Source of the DNA: Alphaproteobacteria bacterium
Lineage (GTDB): Bacteria; Pseudomonadota; Alphaproteobacteria; Zavarziniales; Zavarziniaceae
DNA: 10,113 nucleotides
Direction of reading: 5' to 3'
Assembly: GCA_021774355.1 (NCBI GenBank)
Contig: JAJFJE010000099.1
Coordinates: 1 to 10,113 of the forward strand
A program made the translations under genes and the position numbers. Below, piece after piece: positions 1 through 4,782 of this stretch. Positions within the stretch are counted from its first letter, which is position 1. Each line of letters starts with the position of its first letter. The notes beneath the pieces are model-generated. The model was given only the letters and a program-made list of their open reading frames with translations, searched no databases and was not told the origin of the DNA.

Positions 1-25
1 CGCCCAACAGGGCCTTTCGTATCAT
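1..25 (-). CDS. 5' end of a secreted protein gene, probably a pilus component (partial)
   Basis: Only the first eight codons are in the window, reading MIRKALLG from an ATG at 25-23 and running off the left edge. A strong Shine-Dalgarno sequence, GGAGG at 37-33, sits seven bases before the ATG, so this is very likely a real start. A positive residue followed by a hydrophobic run is how a signal peptide begins. It lies 131 bases downstream of an SCPU-domain gene on the same strand. In known archaic chaperone-usher loci several SCPU genes, a chaperone and an usher follow each other, so one of these is the likely identity. That is inference from context, because the remaining protein is not visible. 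Confidence 0.6.
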
Positions 26-45
26 GATGCTACCTCCAAACAGGC

Positions 46-63
46 GCAGGCGCGGGTGCCTGC
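46..63 (-). other. Small hairpin in the leader of the left-edge gene
   Basis: GCAGGC at 46-51 pairs perfectly with GCCTGC at 58-63 around a six-base loop. It lies just upstream of the GGAGG ribosome-binding site of the gene starting at 25. No T-tract follows, so it does not look like an intrinsic terminator. It may be a leader structure or chance in GC-rich DNA. Confidence 0.25.
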
Positions 64-156
64 CGCAACCCGGAGTGTGGGCAACTATCGTTAATAGCCG
101 GTAAAGGACGGTTAAATTGATTCGGTGCCGGCAGCGGGCGACGCCGCCGCCGCCGC

Positions 157-648
157 TCAATAGGTGACGGTCACCTGAACCGTGTCGCGGTAGCTGTCGA
201 CCTGGACCGTGTTCTGTCCGGCAAAGACCCGGCCATAGACGGTCAGACTTTGGGGAAGGCCGGTTCCGGTTCCGGATTTGGTATCGGTCGGCGCGGTCTG
301 TCCCCAGATCTGGGTGCGCGTACTGTCGCGATACAGGCTGTAGGCGAGCACGGCGGTGGGATGGAGCTGGCCCTTCATCTTGCGGCTGGCGACGGTGGCG
401 CCGCTGCCCGTGCCGGCGTTCAGGGCGACCTGATAGGGCGTGGTGTTGGTGCAGGTCACCGACAGGGCGGCGGCGCCGTCGGTCGGGCTGCCGGATAGCG
501 GATTGACCGTGCCGAAGATCAGGTCGTTGGCGTCCACCAGGCAGGCGGCATTGACGGTCAGGGACACGGTCAGAGTGGCGGTCCAGGCGGTCGCTCCGCC
601 GCCCGCCCCGAGCAGCGCCGTCAGTCCGAGCAGCAGCGATCGCCTCAT
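157..648 (-). CDS. Spore coat U (SCPU) domain secreted protein, probable pilus subunit
   Basis: The protein has 163 residues, normal for the SCPU family. Residues 1 to about 22 (MRRSLLLGLTALLGAGGGAT...) form a signal peptide. The rest has the family pattern: a beta-rich start with 'VNAACLVDANDLIFGTVNP', a second cysteine in 'LSVTCTNTTPYQVALNAGTG', then 'RKMKG', 'YSLYRD', 'WGQT', 'SGTGTG', 'LTVYGR' and the C-terminal 'DTVQVTVTY'. Family members include subunits of archaic chaperone-usher pili such as Csu, exported through the Sec system and assembled at the outer membrane; this role is inferred by homology. The open frame continues upstream to 1179, but that part is antisense-like noise overlapping lysR, and the ATG at 648 is the only start giving a signal peptide. 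No good Shine-Dalgarno sequence precedes it. It begins 31 bases after the lysR stop codon, so it is either co-transcribed with lysR or uses a promoter inside lysR. Confidence 0.85.
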   Translation of the reverse strand: MRRSLLLGLTALLGAGGGATAWTATLTVSLTVNAACLVDANDLIFGTVNPLSGSPTDGAAALSVTCTNTTPYQVALNAGTGSGATVASRKMKGQLHPTAVLAYSLYRDSTRTQIWGQTAPTDTKSGTGTGLPQSLTVYGRVFAGQNTVQVDSYRDTVQVTVTY

Positions 649-679
649 TGTGCCAGTCTGGGCCCAGTGTCGGCGGGCT

Positions 680-1597
680 TCAACTGCCGGTCCGGCCGCG
701 GCAGCTTTTGCCCAAGGTTTCGACCAGATAGTCGATGAACACCCTGACCTTCGGGCTGAGGTGATGACCCGGGGCATAGAGCGCCACCAGCATGCTGTCC
801 GGCAGCCGCCATGGCCCGAGGGACAGGCTGACCAGGCGGCCGCTGGCCAGCGCCTCCGCGGCCAGGAAATCGGGCGTCGGCCACAGGCCGAGCCCGGCCA
901 CGGCGGCCGGCCGCAGGGCGTCGCCATTATTGGCGTGCAGACGGCCGCGCACCTTGACCCGCTGCTCGCCGCCGTCGGCAGTGACGAAACGCAATTCGTC
1001 CAGCGGCCGGGCCAGGCTGTAGAGCAGGCAATCGTGATCCGCCAGGTCGGCCGGCGTCGCGGGGGCACCGTGACGGTCCAGATAGGACGGGGCCGCACAG
1101 AGCAGCTGACCCACCTGGCCGATGCGCCGGGCGAGCAGGCTGGAATCGTCGAGTTCCGCCGCGATGCGCAGGGCGACATCGAAGCCGTCCTCGATCAGGT
1201 CGACCCGGCGATCATTCATCACCAGGTCGATGGCGATATCGGGGCAGCGTTCCAGAAATGCCGGCAGCAGCGGCGCCAGGTCGCTGAGTCCGAAGGACAT
1301 CGGCGCATTGACCCGCAGGCGTCCCCGCGGCGCCGCCGCCAGCTGGCCGACCGCGTCTTCAATCTCGGCCAGATCGTCGAGCAGCCGCACCACCCGTTCG
1401 TAATAGGCCCGGCCCGCTTCGGTCGGCGCCAGGCGCCGCGTGGTCCGGTTCAGCAGGCGACTGCCGAGCGCCGCCTCAAGCGCCGCCACCTGCTTGCTGG
1501 CCGCCGCATTGGACAGGCCGAGATCACGGGCAGCGGCAGAAAAGCTGCCCCGCTCGACCACCCGCCGGTACAGCCTCATCGCGCCAAACTTGTCCAT
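680..1597 (-). CDS. LysR-family transcriptional regulator
   Basis: This is a full-length LysR-type regulator of 305 residues. The N-terminal winged helix-turn-helix covers about residues 1-60, with the typical opening 'MDKFGAMRLYRRVVERGSF', the helix-turn-helix 'SAAARDLGLSNAAASKQVAAL' and the wing 'LLNRTTRRLAPTEAG'. A linker helix follows (to about 88), then the substrate-binding domain from 'GRLRVNAPMSFG' to the C-terminus, whose effector cannot be read from sequence. The ATG at 1597 gives the family's normal N-terminus, although its ribosome-binding site is weak. The gene is divergent from wrbA across about 106 bases, the classic arrangement in which a LysR protein controls its own gene and the divergent neighbour. 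The SCPU gene follows on the same strand after 31 bases. The wrbA link is inference from layout. Confidence 0.93.
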   Translation of the reverse strand: MDKFGAMRLYRRVVERGSFSAAARDLGLSNAAASKQVAALEAALGSRLLNRTTRRLAPTEAGRAYYERVVRLLDDLAEIEDAVGQLAAAPRGRLRVNAPMSFGLSDLAPLLPAFLERCPDIAIDLVMNDRRVDLIEDGFDVALRIAAELDDSSLLARRIGQVGQLLCAAPSYLDRHGAPATPADLADHDCLLYSLARPLDELRFVTADGGEQRVKVRGRLHANNGDALRPAAVAGLGLWPTPDFLAAEALASGRLVSLSLGPWRLPDSMLVALYAPGHHLSPKVRVFIDYLVETLGKSCRGRTGS

Positions 1598-1703
1598 CGC
1601 CAGATCATTATGTCGATAATGAAAATAATAATGTTCCAGAGGAGCATATTATCAATCTGATGGCTATGGCTCATGCTCGGGACCTGTTTCGACGGAGATG
1701 ATC
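1598..1703. promoter_or_regulatory. Divergent lysR/wrbA promoter and operator region
   Basis: This is the most AT-rich stretch of the window, between two divergent genes. TCATTAT at 1605-1611 and ATAATGA at 1616-1622 form a perfect inverted repeat with a four-base spacer. ATAATG recurs at 1628-1633, twelve bases after the copy at 1616-1621, and an imperfect mate (CATATTAT, 1645-1652) lies on its right. Such short AT-rich dyads near a LysR gene resemble LysR binding sites, although they do not fit the T-N11-A spacing exactly. On the minus strand TTGATA (1656-1651) followed after 19 bases by TATTAT (1631-1626) is a weak promoter candidate for lysR. I see no convincing -35 element for wrbA, which would fit an activated promoter. 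GGAG at 1694-1697 is the wrbA ribosome-binding site. Confidence 0.6.
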
Positions 1704-2306
1704 ATGAGCAAGCTTTTGGTGCTGTATCATTCAAGCTATGGCCATATCGAGGCCCTGGCCGGGGCGGTGGCCGAGGGCGCCCGGTCGGTCCCGGGGACCG
1801 TGGTGACGGTCAAGCGCGTCGCTGAACTGATGGACGCCGACACCATGCGCCAGGCCCATATGAAGGTCGACCAGGCGGCGCCGGTGGCCAGCCCGGGCGA
1901 ACTCGCCGACTATGACGCGATCATTTTCGGCACGCCGACCCGCTTCGGCATGATGACCGCCCAGATGCGCAATTTTCTGGACCAGACCGGCGGCCTGTGG
2001 GCCAAGGGCGCGCTGATCGGCAAGGTCGGCAGCGTCTTCGTCTCGACCGGCACCCAGCATGGCGGCCAGGAGACCACCGTCACCTCGTTCCATACCACCC
2101 TGCTGCACCATGGCATGGTGATTGTCGGCGTGCCCTATTCGGAAGCCCGCCTGACCCGCATGGACGAGATCACCGGCGGCACGCCCTATGGTGCCAGCAC
2201 CCTCGCCGGCGCCGATGGCAGCCGGCAGCCGAGCGATAATGAGCGGGCGATCGCCCATTTCCAGGGCGCCCATGTCGCCCGCATCGCGGCCCGGCTGGCC
2301 GGGTAA
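1704..2306 (+). CDS. wrbA: NAD(P)H:quinone oxidoreductase WrbA (flavodoxin-like)
   Basis: WrbA proteins use FMN to reduce quinones by two electrons with NAD(P)H and are cytoplasmic tetramers; they protect against quinone-driven oxidative stress. The 200-residue product matches the family length. Visible landmarks are the phosphate-binding loop 'LYHSSYGH' (7-14), 'IIFGTPTRFGMMTAQMRNFLDQTGGLW' (73-99) around the flavin, and 'VFVSTGTQHGGQE' (111-123). The C-terminal 'GGTPYGASTLAG' (158-169) is also typical. Two in-frame ATGs exist, at 1698 and 1704. GGAG at 1694-1697 abuts the first but is six bases from the second, so I chose 1704, which gives the usual N-terminus MSKLLVLYHS. It is divergent from a LysR regulator, which probably controls it, and converges on tspO with only eight bases between the stop codons. 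Confidence 0.96.
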   Translation: MSKLLVLYHSSYGHIEALAGAVAEGARSVPGTVVTVKRVAELMDADTMRQAHMKVDQAAPVASPGELADYDAIIFGTPTRFGMMTAQMRNFLDQTGGLWAKGALIGKVGSVFVSTGTQHGGQETTVTSFHTTLLHHGMVIVGVPYSEARLTRMDEITGGTPYGASTLAGADGSRQPSDNERAIAHFQGAHVARIAARLAG

Positions 2307-2314
2307 CGCCGGCC
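2297..2314. terminator. Hairpin between convergent wrbA and tspO, possible shared terminator
   Basis: GGCCGG (2297-2302) pairs perfectly with CCGGCC (2309-2314) around a six-base loop that contains the wrbA TAA stop codon. It lies between convergent genes, where a bidirectional terminator is expected. Neither side has a T-tract, so termination is not demonstrated. Confidence 0.35.
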
Positions 2315-2794
2315 CTAGGCCGCCAGCACGACGATCCCTGCGGTCAGGCTGGCGGCATAGGCCGTCCAGGCCAGGTAGGGCAGGAACAGCAGCCCGGCGA
2401 GCCGGTCATGGTGCCAGAAGAAAAACCCGGTCGCCGCCACCGCCGCCACCAGCACGATATTGTCGACCAGGGCCAGGGCCGGCTGATGGAAGCCGAAGAA
2501 CAGAGGCGTCCAGAGGATGTTGAGGACCAGTTGCAAGGCATAGAGCCAGCGCAGGCTGGGCGGCGCCGTCACCCAGACCCGCCAGGCGGCATAGGCCATG
2601 GTCAGGTACAGGATGGTCCAGACCGGCCCGAACACCCAGTCGGGCGGCGTCCAACCGGGCTTTGCCAGCCCGGCATACCACTCCGGGATCGCCGGCGCCG
2701 CGATCAGGCCCCCGACCGCCAGGGCCGCAATGCTGGTGGCCTCCAGAGCCATCAGGGTCGACCACGGCGCACGACGTCCCCATCCCCTCGCCAT
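2315..2794 (-). CDS. tspO: TspO/MBR family tetrapyrrole-binding membrane protein
   Basis: TspO proteins are five-helix membrane proteins that bind porphyrins and related ligands; in photosynthetic alphaproteobacteria they modulate tetrapyrrole and oxygen responses. The 159-residue product shows the family signatures in order: 'WYAGLAKPGWTPPDWVFGPVWT' spans residues 39-60, followed by 'LYLTMAYAAWRVW', 'LNILWTPLFFGFHQPALALVD' (91-111) and 'LPYLAWTAYAASLTAGI' (138-154). Five hydrophobic segments lie at about 17-35, 54-75, 83-102, 106-127 and 131-156. The first 14 residues (MARGWGRRAPWSTL) are basic and not typical of the family, so Met15 is an alternative start. However, only the ATG at 2794 has a purine-rich GGGGGA upstream. 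It is convergent with wrbA and divergent from the DUF1491 gene, with 31 bases between the starts. No photosynthesis gene is in view. Confidence 0.94.
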   Translation of the reverse strand: MARGWGRRAPWSTLMALEATSIAALAVGGLIAAPAIPEWYAGLAKPGWTPPDWVFGPVWTILYLTMAYAAWRVWVTAPPSLRWLYALQLVLNILWTPLFFGFHQPALALVDNIVLVAAVAATGFFFWHHDRLAGLLFLPYLAWTAYAASLTAGIVVLAA

Positions 2795-2825
2795 TCTCGA
2801 TCCCCCGTTCTATGGTTGCGGCCAC

Positions 2826-3176
2826 ATGATGCCCACCGCTCCCCGTCTCGTCACCCGGCTCGTTGTGCAGGCGCTGATGCGCCGGCTGGCCGTCGCCGAT
2901 CACCCGGTGGCCGTGCTGCACCGGGGCGATCCCGATGCCGGTGACCTGCTGGTCGCGATCGATCGCTTCGCGGCCGGAACATTGCTGTTCGGCCGGGGGC
3001 GCGACGGTGCGGGCAACCTGGTCTGGCAGAGCGAGGCGGGCGGCGCCCTTCTCGACGCGCCCGGCCTGGCCAACCACCTGGCGCGGGCCTTGAAGCGCGA
3101 TCCCGATCTCTGGATCGTCGCGCTCGAGGACCCCCGCGGCCGCCTGACGGTCGCGGATCTCGGCCCGGCGGGCTAG
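2826..3176 (+). CDS. DUF1491 family protein
   Basis: The small product (116 residues) matches the DUF1491 family, whose function is unknown. Recognisable elements are an N-terminal helix with a basic pair ('LVVQALMRR'), the segment 'VLHRGDPDAGDLLVAIDRF' (30-48), and the C-terminal 'RALKRDPDLWIVALEDPRGR' (87-106). It has no signal peptide and no transmembrane segment, so it is probably cytoplasmic. ATGs at 2826 and 2829 are both possible starts, and neither has a strong ribosome-binding site; the frame is open further upstream to 2598, but that part lies antisense to tspO and lacks family similarity. The gene is divergent from tspO, so its promoter must overlap the tspO 5' end. It converges on the ferritin-like gene across a long stem-loop. 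Confidence 0.85.
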   Translation: MMPTAPRLVTRLVVQALMRRLAVADHPVAVLHRGDPDAGDLLVAIDRFAAGTLLFGRGRDGAGNLVWQSEAGGALLDAPGLANHLARALKRDPDLWIVALEDPRGRLTVADLGPAG

Positions 3177-3178
3177 AA

Positions 3179-3220
3179 CATCGTCAGGCAAAACGGATTC
3201 CGGCTTGCCGTCTGACGATG
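3179..3220. terminator. Long imperfect stem-loop between convergent genes, probable bidirectional terminator
   Basis: CATCGTCAG (3179-3187) and CTGACGATG (3212-3220) pair perfectly over nine bases. Inside, GCAA (3188-3191) pairs with TTGC (3205-3208) after a three-base bulge, and CGG (3194-3196) pairs with CCG (3200-3202). The structure starts three bases after the DUF1491 stop codon and ends 27 bases before the stop codon of the ferritin-like gene. Position and pairing fit a bidirectional terminator. Neither side has a clear T-tract, so a repeat-type element is an alternative. Confidence 0.55.
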
Positions 3221-3247
3221 GGTCGTTCCGACACGTATAGACCCGGC

Positions 3248-4066
3248 TCAGGCCGCCTGCCGCTCCAGCCAGCGCACCCGCTTGGCCCACAGCCACCACG
3301 CTCCGCGCTGGGTGACCGCCGCCAGACGGCTTTGGGGGTCCAGCCCGATCGCCTTCATCATCATGGCGATAGCCCGCGCCAGGTGGCCATAGCGGTACAG
3401 CGGGTAGGCCCGCCGGCTATAGGCCCGCATGCAGTGGCGCCGGTCATAGGCCTGCTCGGGCGGGTAGTTGGCACAATGATAGGCAAAGGACAGTTCGTCG
3501 TCATCGGTTTCGGCAACCCGTCCCAAGGCGACCTTGACCCGGGCAAACAGACTCAGGCGCTCCAGCGGGGCATAGCGCTGCAGATTGTCGAAGAACAGCT
3601 TGTAGTGACGGAACTCGTCGCCGGCGATGCGGTGGCAGATCTCCTTCAGCACCGGCTCTGCGCTGGCGTCCCGGATCGCGCTGTAATAGCTGGACGTGCC
3701 ACACTCGACGACACAGCGGGCGAGCCACTCGCCAGAGCGGGAGCCCCGGACCGAGGCTTGGGCATAGAGCGGCAACTGGTAGCCGGCGCGGAACCGGGCC
3801 AGGCAAGCGTCGAAATCGAACGCCGGATCGCAATGCCGGGCCCAGGCCGCCAGGGCCCGGCCATGCATCATCTCGTCCTCGCCCCATTGCCGGATGGCCC
3901 CGTGGACTTCCGGATCGTCGGCAAAGACATTGATCAGGTAGGTGACATAGTCCGCACTGTTGGCCTCGACCAAAGACGCCGCCTTGACCGCCTGCAACAC
4001 GGTCGGATCGACCTTTGCGGGCTCGAACACACTCCAGTCGATATCATCCAGGCACCAATGACCCAT
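3248..4066 (-). CDS. Ferritin-like diiron protein of unknown function
   Basis: The first part of this 272-residue protein is a four-helix ferritin-like domain. All six ligands expected of a diiron site are present and correctly spaced: Glu34 (helix 1), Glu65 and His68 in 'EDEMMHG' (helix 2), Glu121 (helix 3), Glu151 and His154 in 'DEFRHYKLF' (helix 4). The two half-sites are about 30 residues apart each (34 to 65 and 121 to 151), as in rubrerythrin, acyl-ACP desaturase and related oxidases. About 110 residues follow, rich in Arg, Tyr and Trp, which I do not recognise. Eight cysteines are present, including Cys118 and Cys122 around Glu121. There is no signal peptide. The ATG at 4066 has AGGGG seven bases upstream; the frame is open to 4216, but the extra part looks like non-coding sequence. 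It could be an oxidase, a peroxide-scavenging protein or an iron-handling protein; sequence alone does not decide. Confidence 0.85.
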   Translation of the reverse strand: MGHWCLDDIDWSVFEPAKVDPTVLQAVKAASLVEANSADYVTYLINVFADDPEVHGAIRQWGEDEMMHGRALAAWARHCDPAFDFDACLARFRAGYQLPLYAQASVRGSRSGEWLARCVVECGTSSYYSAIRDASAEPVLKEICHRIAGDEFRHYKLFFDNLQRYAPLERLSLFARVKVALGRVAETDDDELSFAYHCANYPPEQAYDRRHCMRAYSRRAYPLYRYGHLARAIAMMMKAIGLDPQSRLAAVTQRGAWWLWAKRVRWLERQAA

Positions 4067-4090
4067 GTTTTGACCCCTGGCCACGCCCGC

Positions 4091-4128
4091 ACAGTCTAGC
4101 ACGGCAGAGCCCCGTGCGACTCGACTGT
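4091..4128 (-). promoter_or_regulatory. Compound stem-loop in the leader of the ferritin-like gene
   Basis: ACAGTC (4091-4096) pairs with GACTGT (4123-4128), and inside it GCACGG (4099-4104) pairs with CCGTGC (4112-4117). The two stems share one axis with an asymmetric internal loop. The structure ends 25 bases before the ATG of the ferritin-like gene, on whose strand it would be transcribed. No T-tract follows it. It could be a leader control element or an attenuator-like structure; no known riboswitch class is recognisable. Confidence 0.4.
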
Positions 4129-4289
4129 CAGATTTAGGAGGTGATTGCGGCGCAAGCAAGAACACTGTCATCGAAGCGTCGCAATAGCAGCAGCAGCCGT
4201 CCCGGATCGCCGCCACGGCCCGCTGGCCGCCGCCTGACAGCGGCTCTAGCAGCCCCGTCGGTCCCCCGTGCGAGAGCGCGCCAAACGAC

Positions 4290-4306
4290 CCGGCGGCGCC
4301 CGCCGG
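4290..4306 (-). other. Third hairpin downstream of atpC
   Basis: CCGGCGG (4290-4296) and CCGCCGG (4300-4306) form a perfect seven-base stem with a three-base loop. It is followed on the minus strand by GGTCGTTTGG, which has only a short T run. It may add to termination behind the atp operon. Confidence 0.35.
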
Positions 4307-4315
4307 CCCATCAGT

Positions 4316-4340
4316 GCGGCCGGCAGTGGCAAACGGCCGC
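4316..4340 (-). other. Second hairpin downstream of atpC
   Basis: GCGGCCG (4316-4322) pairs perfectly with CGGCCGC (4334-4340) around an eleven-base loop. It begins at the base next to the end of the first hairpin (4341-4366), so the two would stack in the same transcript. Confidence 0.4.
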
Positions 4341-4366
4341 CGCCGCGCCGATGATTCGGCGCCGCG
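4341..4366 (-). terminator. Probable terminator hairpin of the atp operon
   Basis: GCGCCGA (4345-4351) pairs with TCGGCGC (4356-4362) around the loop TGAT. After one C-C mismatch the stem continues with CGC (4341-4343) and GCG (4364-4366), giving ten pairs. It begins three bases past the atpC stop codon. The only T run on the minus strand is GTTTG, about seven bases after the stem, so this is not a textbook intrinsic terminator; it may also protect the transcript's 3' end. Confidence 0.5.
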
Positions 4367-4369
4367 CCC

Positions 4370-4768
4370 CTACAGCGAATCGGCGATTTCGCGGAGCTTC
4401 TGCAGTTGGTCTTCGGCCCGCAGGCGGTGCGTCTCGTCCGGCGCCGCCTCGATATCGGCTTGCACGTCCTTGAACTTGGCCTCGAAGGCGGCGCGGTCGA
4501 CATTGGCCAGGTCGAGCGTGTCTTCGGCCAGCACCGTCAGGCCCGACGGCGCCACCTCGGCAAAGCCGCCGCGCACGAAAATGCGCGTGGCCACCTTGCC
4601 CTGGTCGTACACCTCGATCACCCCGGTACGCACCAGGGAGATCACCGGCGCATGGCCGGGAAGGACGGCAAAGTCCCCCTCGGTCCCGGGAACGACCACC
4701 ATTTCGACATCGGCCGAATAGGCCAGTCGTTCCGGCGAGACCAGCTCGAAATGCACCGTGTCGGCCAT
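4370..4768 (-). CDS. atpC: F0F1 ATP synthase subunit epsilon
   Basis: The epsilon subunit belongs to the central stalk; it links gamma to the F0 c-ring and can inhibit ATP hydrolysis. The 132-residue product has the family pattern: 'FELVSPERLAYSADVEMVVVPGTEGDFAVLPGHAP' (7-41) in the N-terminal beta-sandwich, where 'PGTEGDFAVLPGHAP' is diagnostic, then 'VRTGVIEVY' and 'FVRGGFAEV' (64-72). The C-terminal helical part (about 88-132) is of normal length, with 'RAEDQLQKLREI' near the end. The ATG at 4768 follows the atpD stop codon by 14 bases; GGCGGGATAGGA in this gap provides a ribosome-binding site. It is the last gene of the operon and is followed by three hairpins. Confidence 0.97.
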   Translation of the reverse strand: MADTVHFELVSPERLAYSADVEMVVVPGTEGDFAVLPGHAPVISLVRTGVIEVYDQGKVATRIFVRGGFAEVAPSGLTVLAEDTLDLANVDRAAFEAKFKDVQADIEAAPDETHRLRAEDQLQKLREIADSL

Positions 4769-4782
4769 CGTCCTATCCCGCC

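Larger units (their letters stand above)
4067..4369. other. Gene-free region between atpC and the ferritin-like gene
   Basis: I see no credible gene on either strand here. The right part (4290-4366) holds three consecutive GC-rich hairpins directly after the atpC stop codon. The left part is the probable promoter and leader of the ferritin-like gene, with a compound stem-loop at 4091-4128 and, at 4136-4145 on the plus strand, a perfect ten-base Shine-Dalgarno sequence, which on the transcribed minus strand reads as an anti-Shine-Dalgarno. On the minus strand TTGCTT (4159-4154) and TAAATC (4136-4131), 17 bases apart, form a weak promoter candidate. Another small perfect inverted repeat, TTGCG-G-CGCAA, lies at 4145-4155. 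Confidence 0.6.

Noticed and set aside
142..156. Five CGC triplets next to the SCPU stop codon
   Set aside because: A short trinucleotide run is common in DNA this rich in GC, and it lies outside the coding frame; I see no sign of phase variation.
163..175. Perfect palindrome GGTGAC-G-GTCACC as an operator
   Set aside because: It encodes the conserved C-terminal Val-Thr-Val-Thr of the SCPU domain, so codon choice explains it.
649..1179. N-terminal extension of the SCPU protein
   Set aside because: The frame is open but lies inside lysR, and would bury the signal peptide that begins at 648.
440..1660. Plus-strand open frame of 406 codons antisense to lysR and the SCPU gene
   Set aside because: It crosses two well-supported minus-strand genes and the intergenic operator region, and its composition (Gln, Arg, Gly, Ala rich) is that of an antisense frame.
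2406..3299. Minus-strand open frame of 297 codons covering the tspO/DUF1491 junction
   Set aside because: It overlaps two supported genes in other frames, and the residues match no family I know.
4067..4216. N-terminal extension of the ferritin-like protein, including a CCCYC cluster
   Set aside because: The ATG at 4066 has a good Shine-Dalgarno sequence. The extension would run through the leader hairpin and has no similarity to the domain.
4136..4473. Small plus-strand gene behind the perfect Shine-Dalgarno sequence AGGAGGTGAT
   Set aside because: No start codon lies at a suitable distance. The frame opening at GTG 4141 begins inside the Shine-Dalgarno, encodes Arg/Ala/Pro-rich sequence and runs antisense into atpC.
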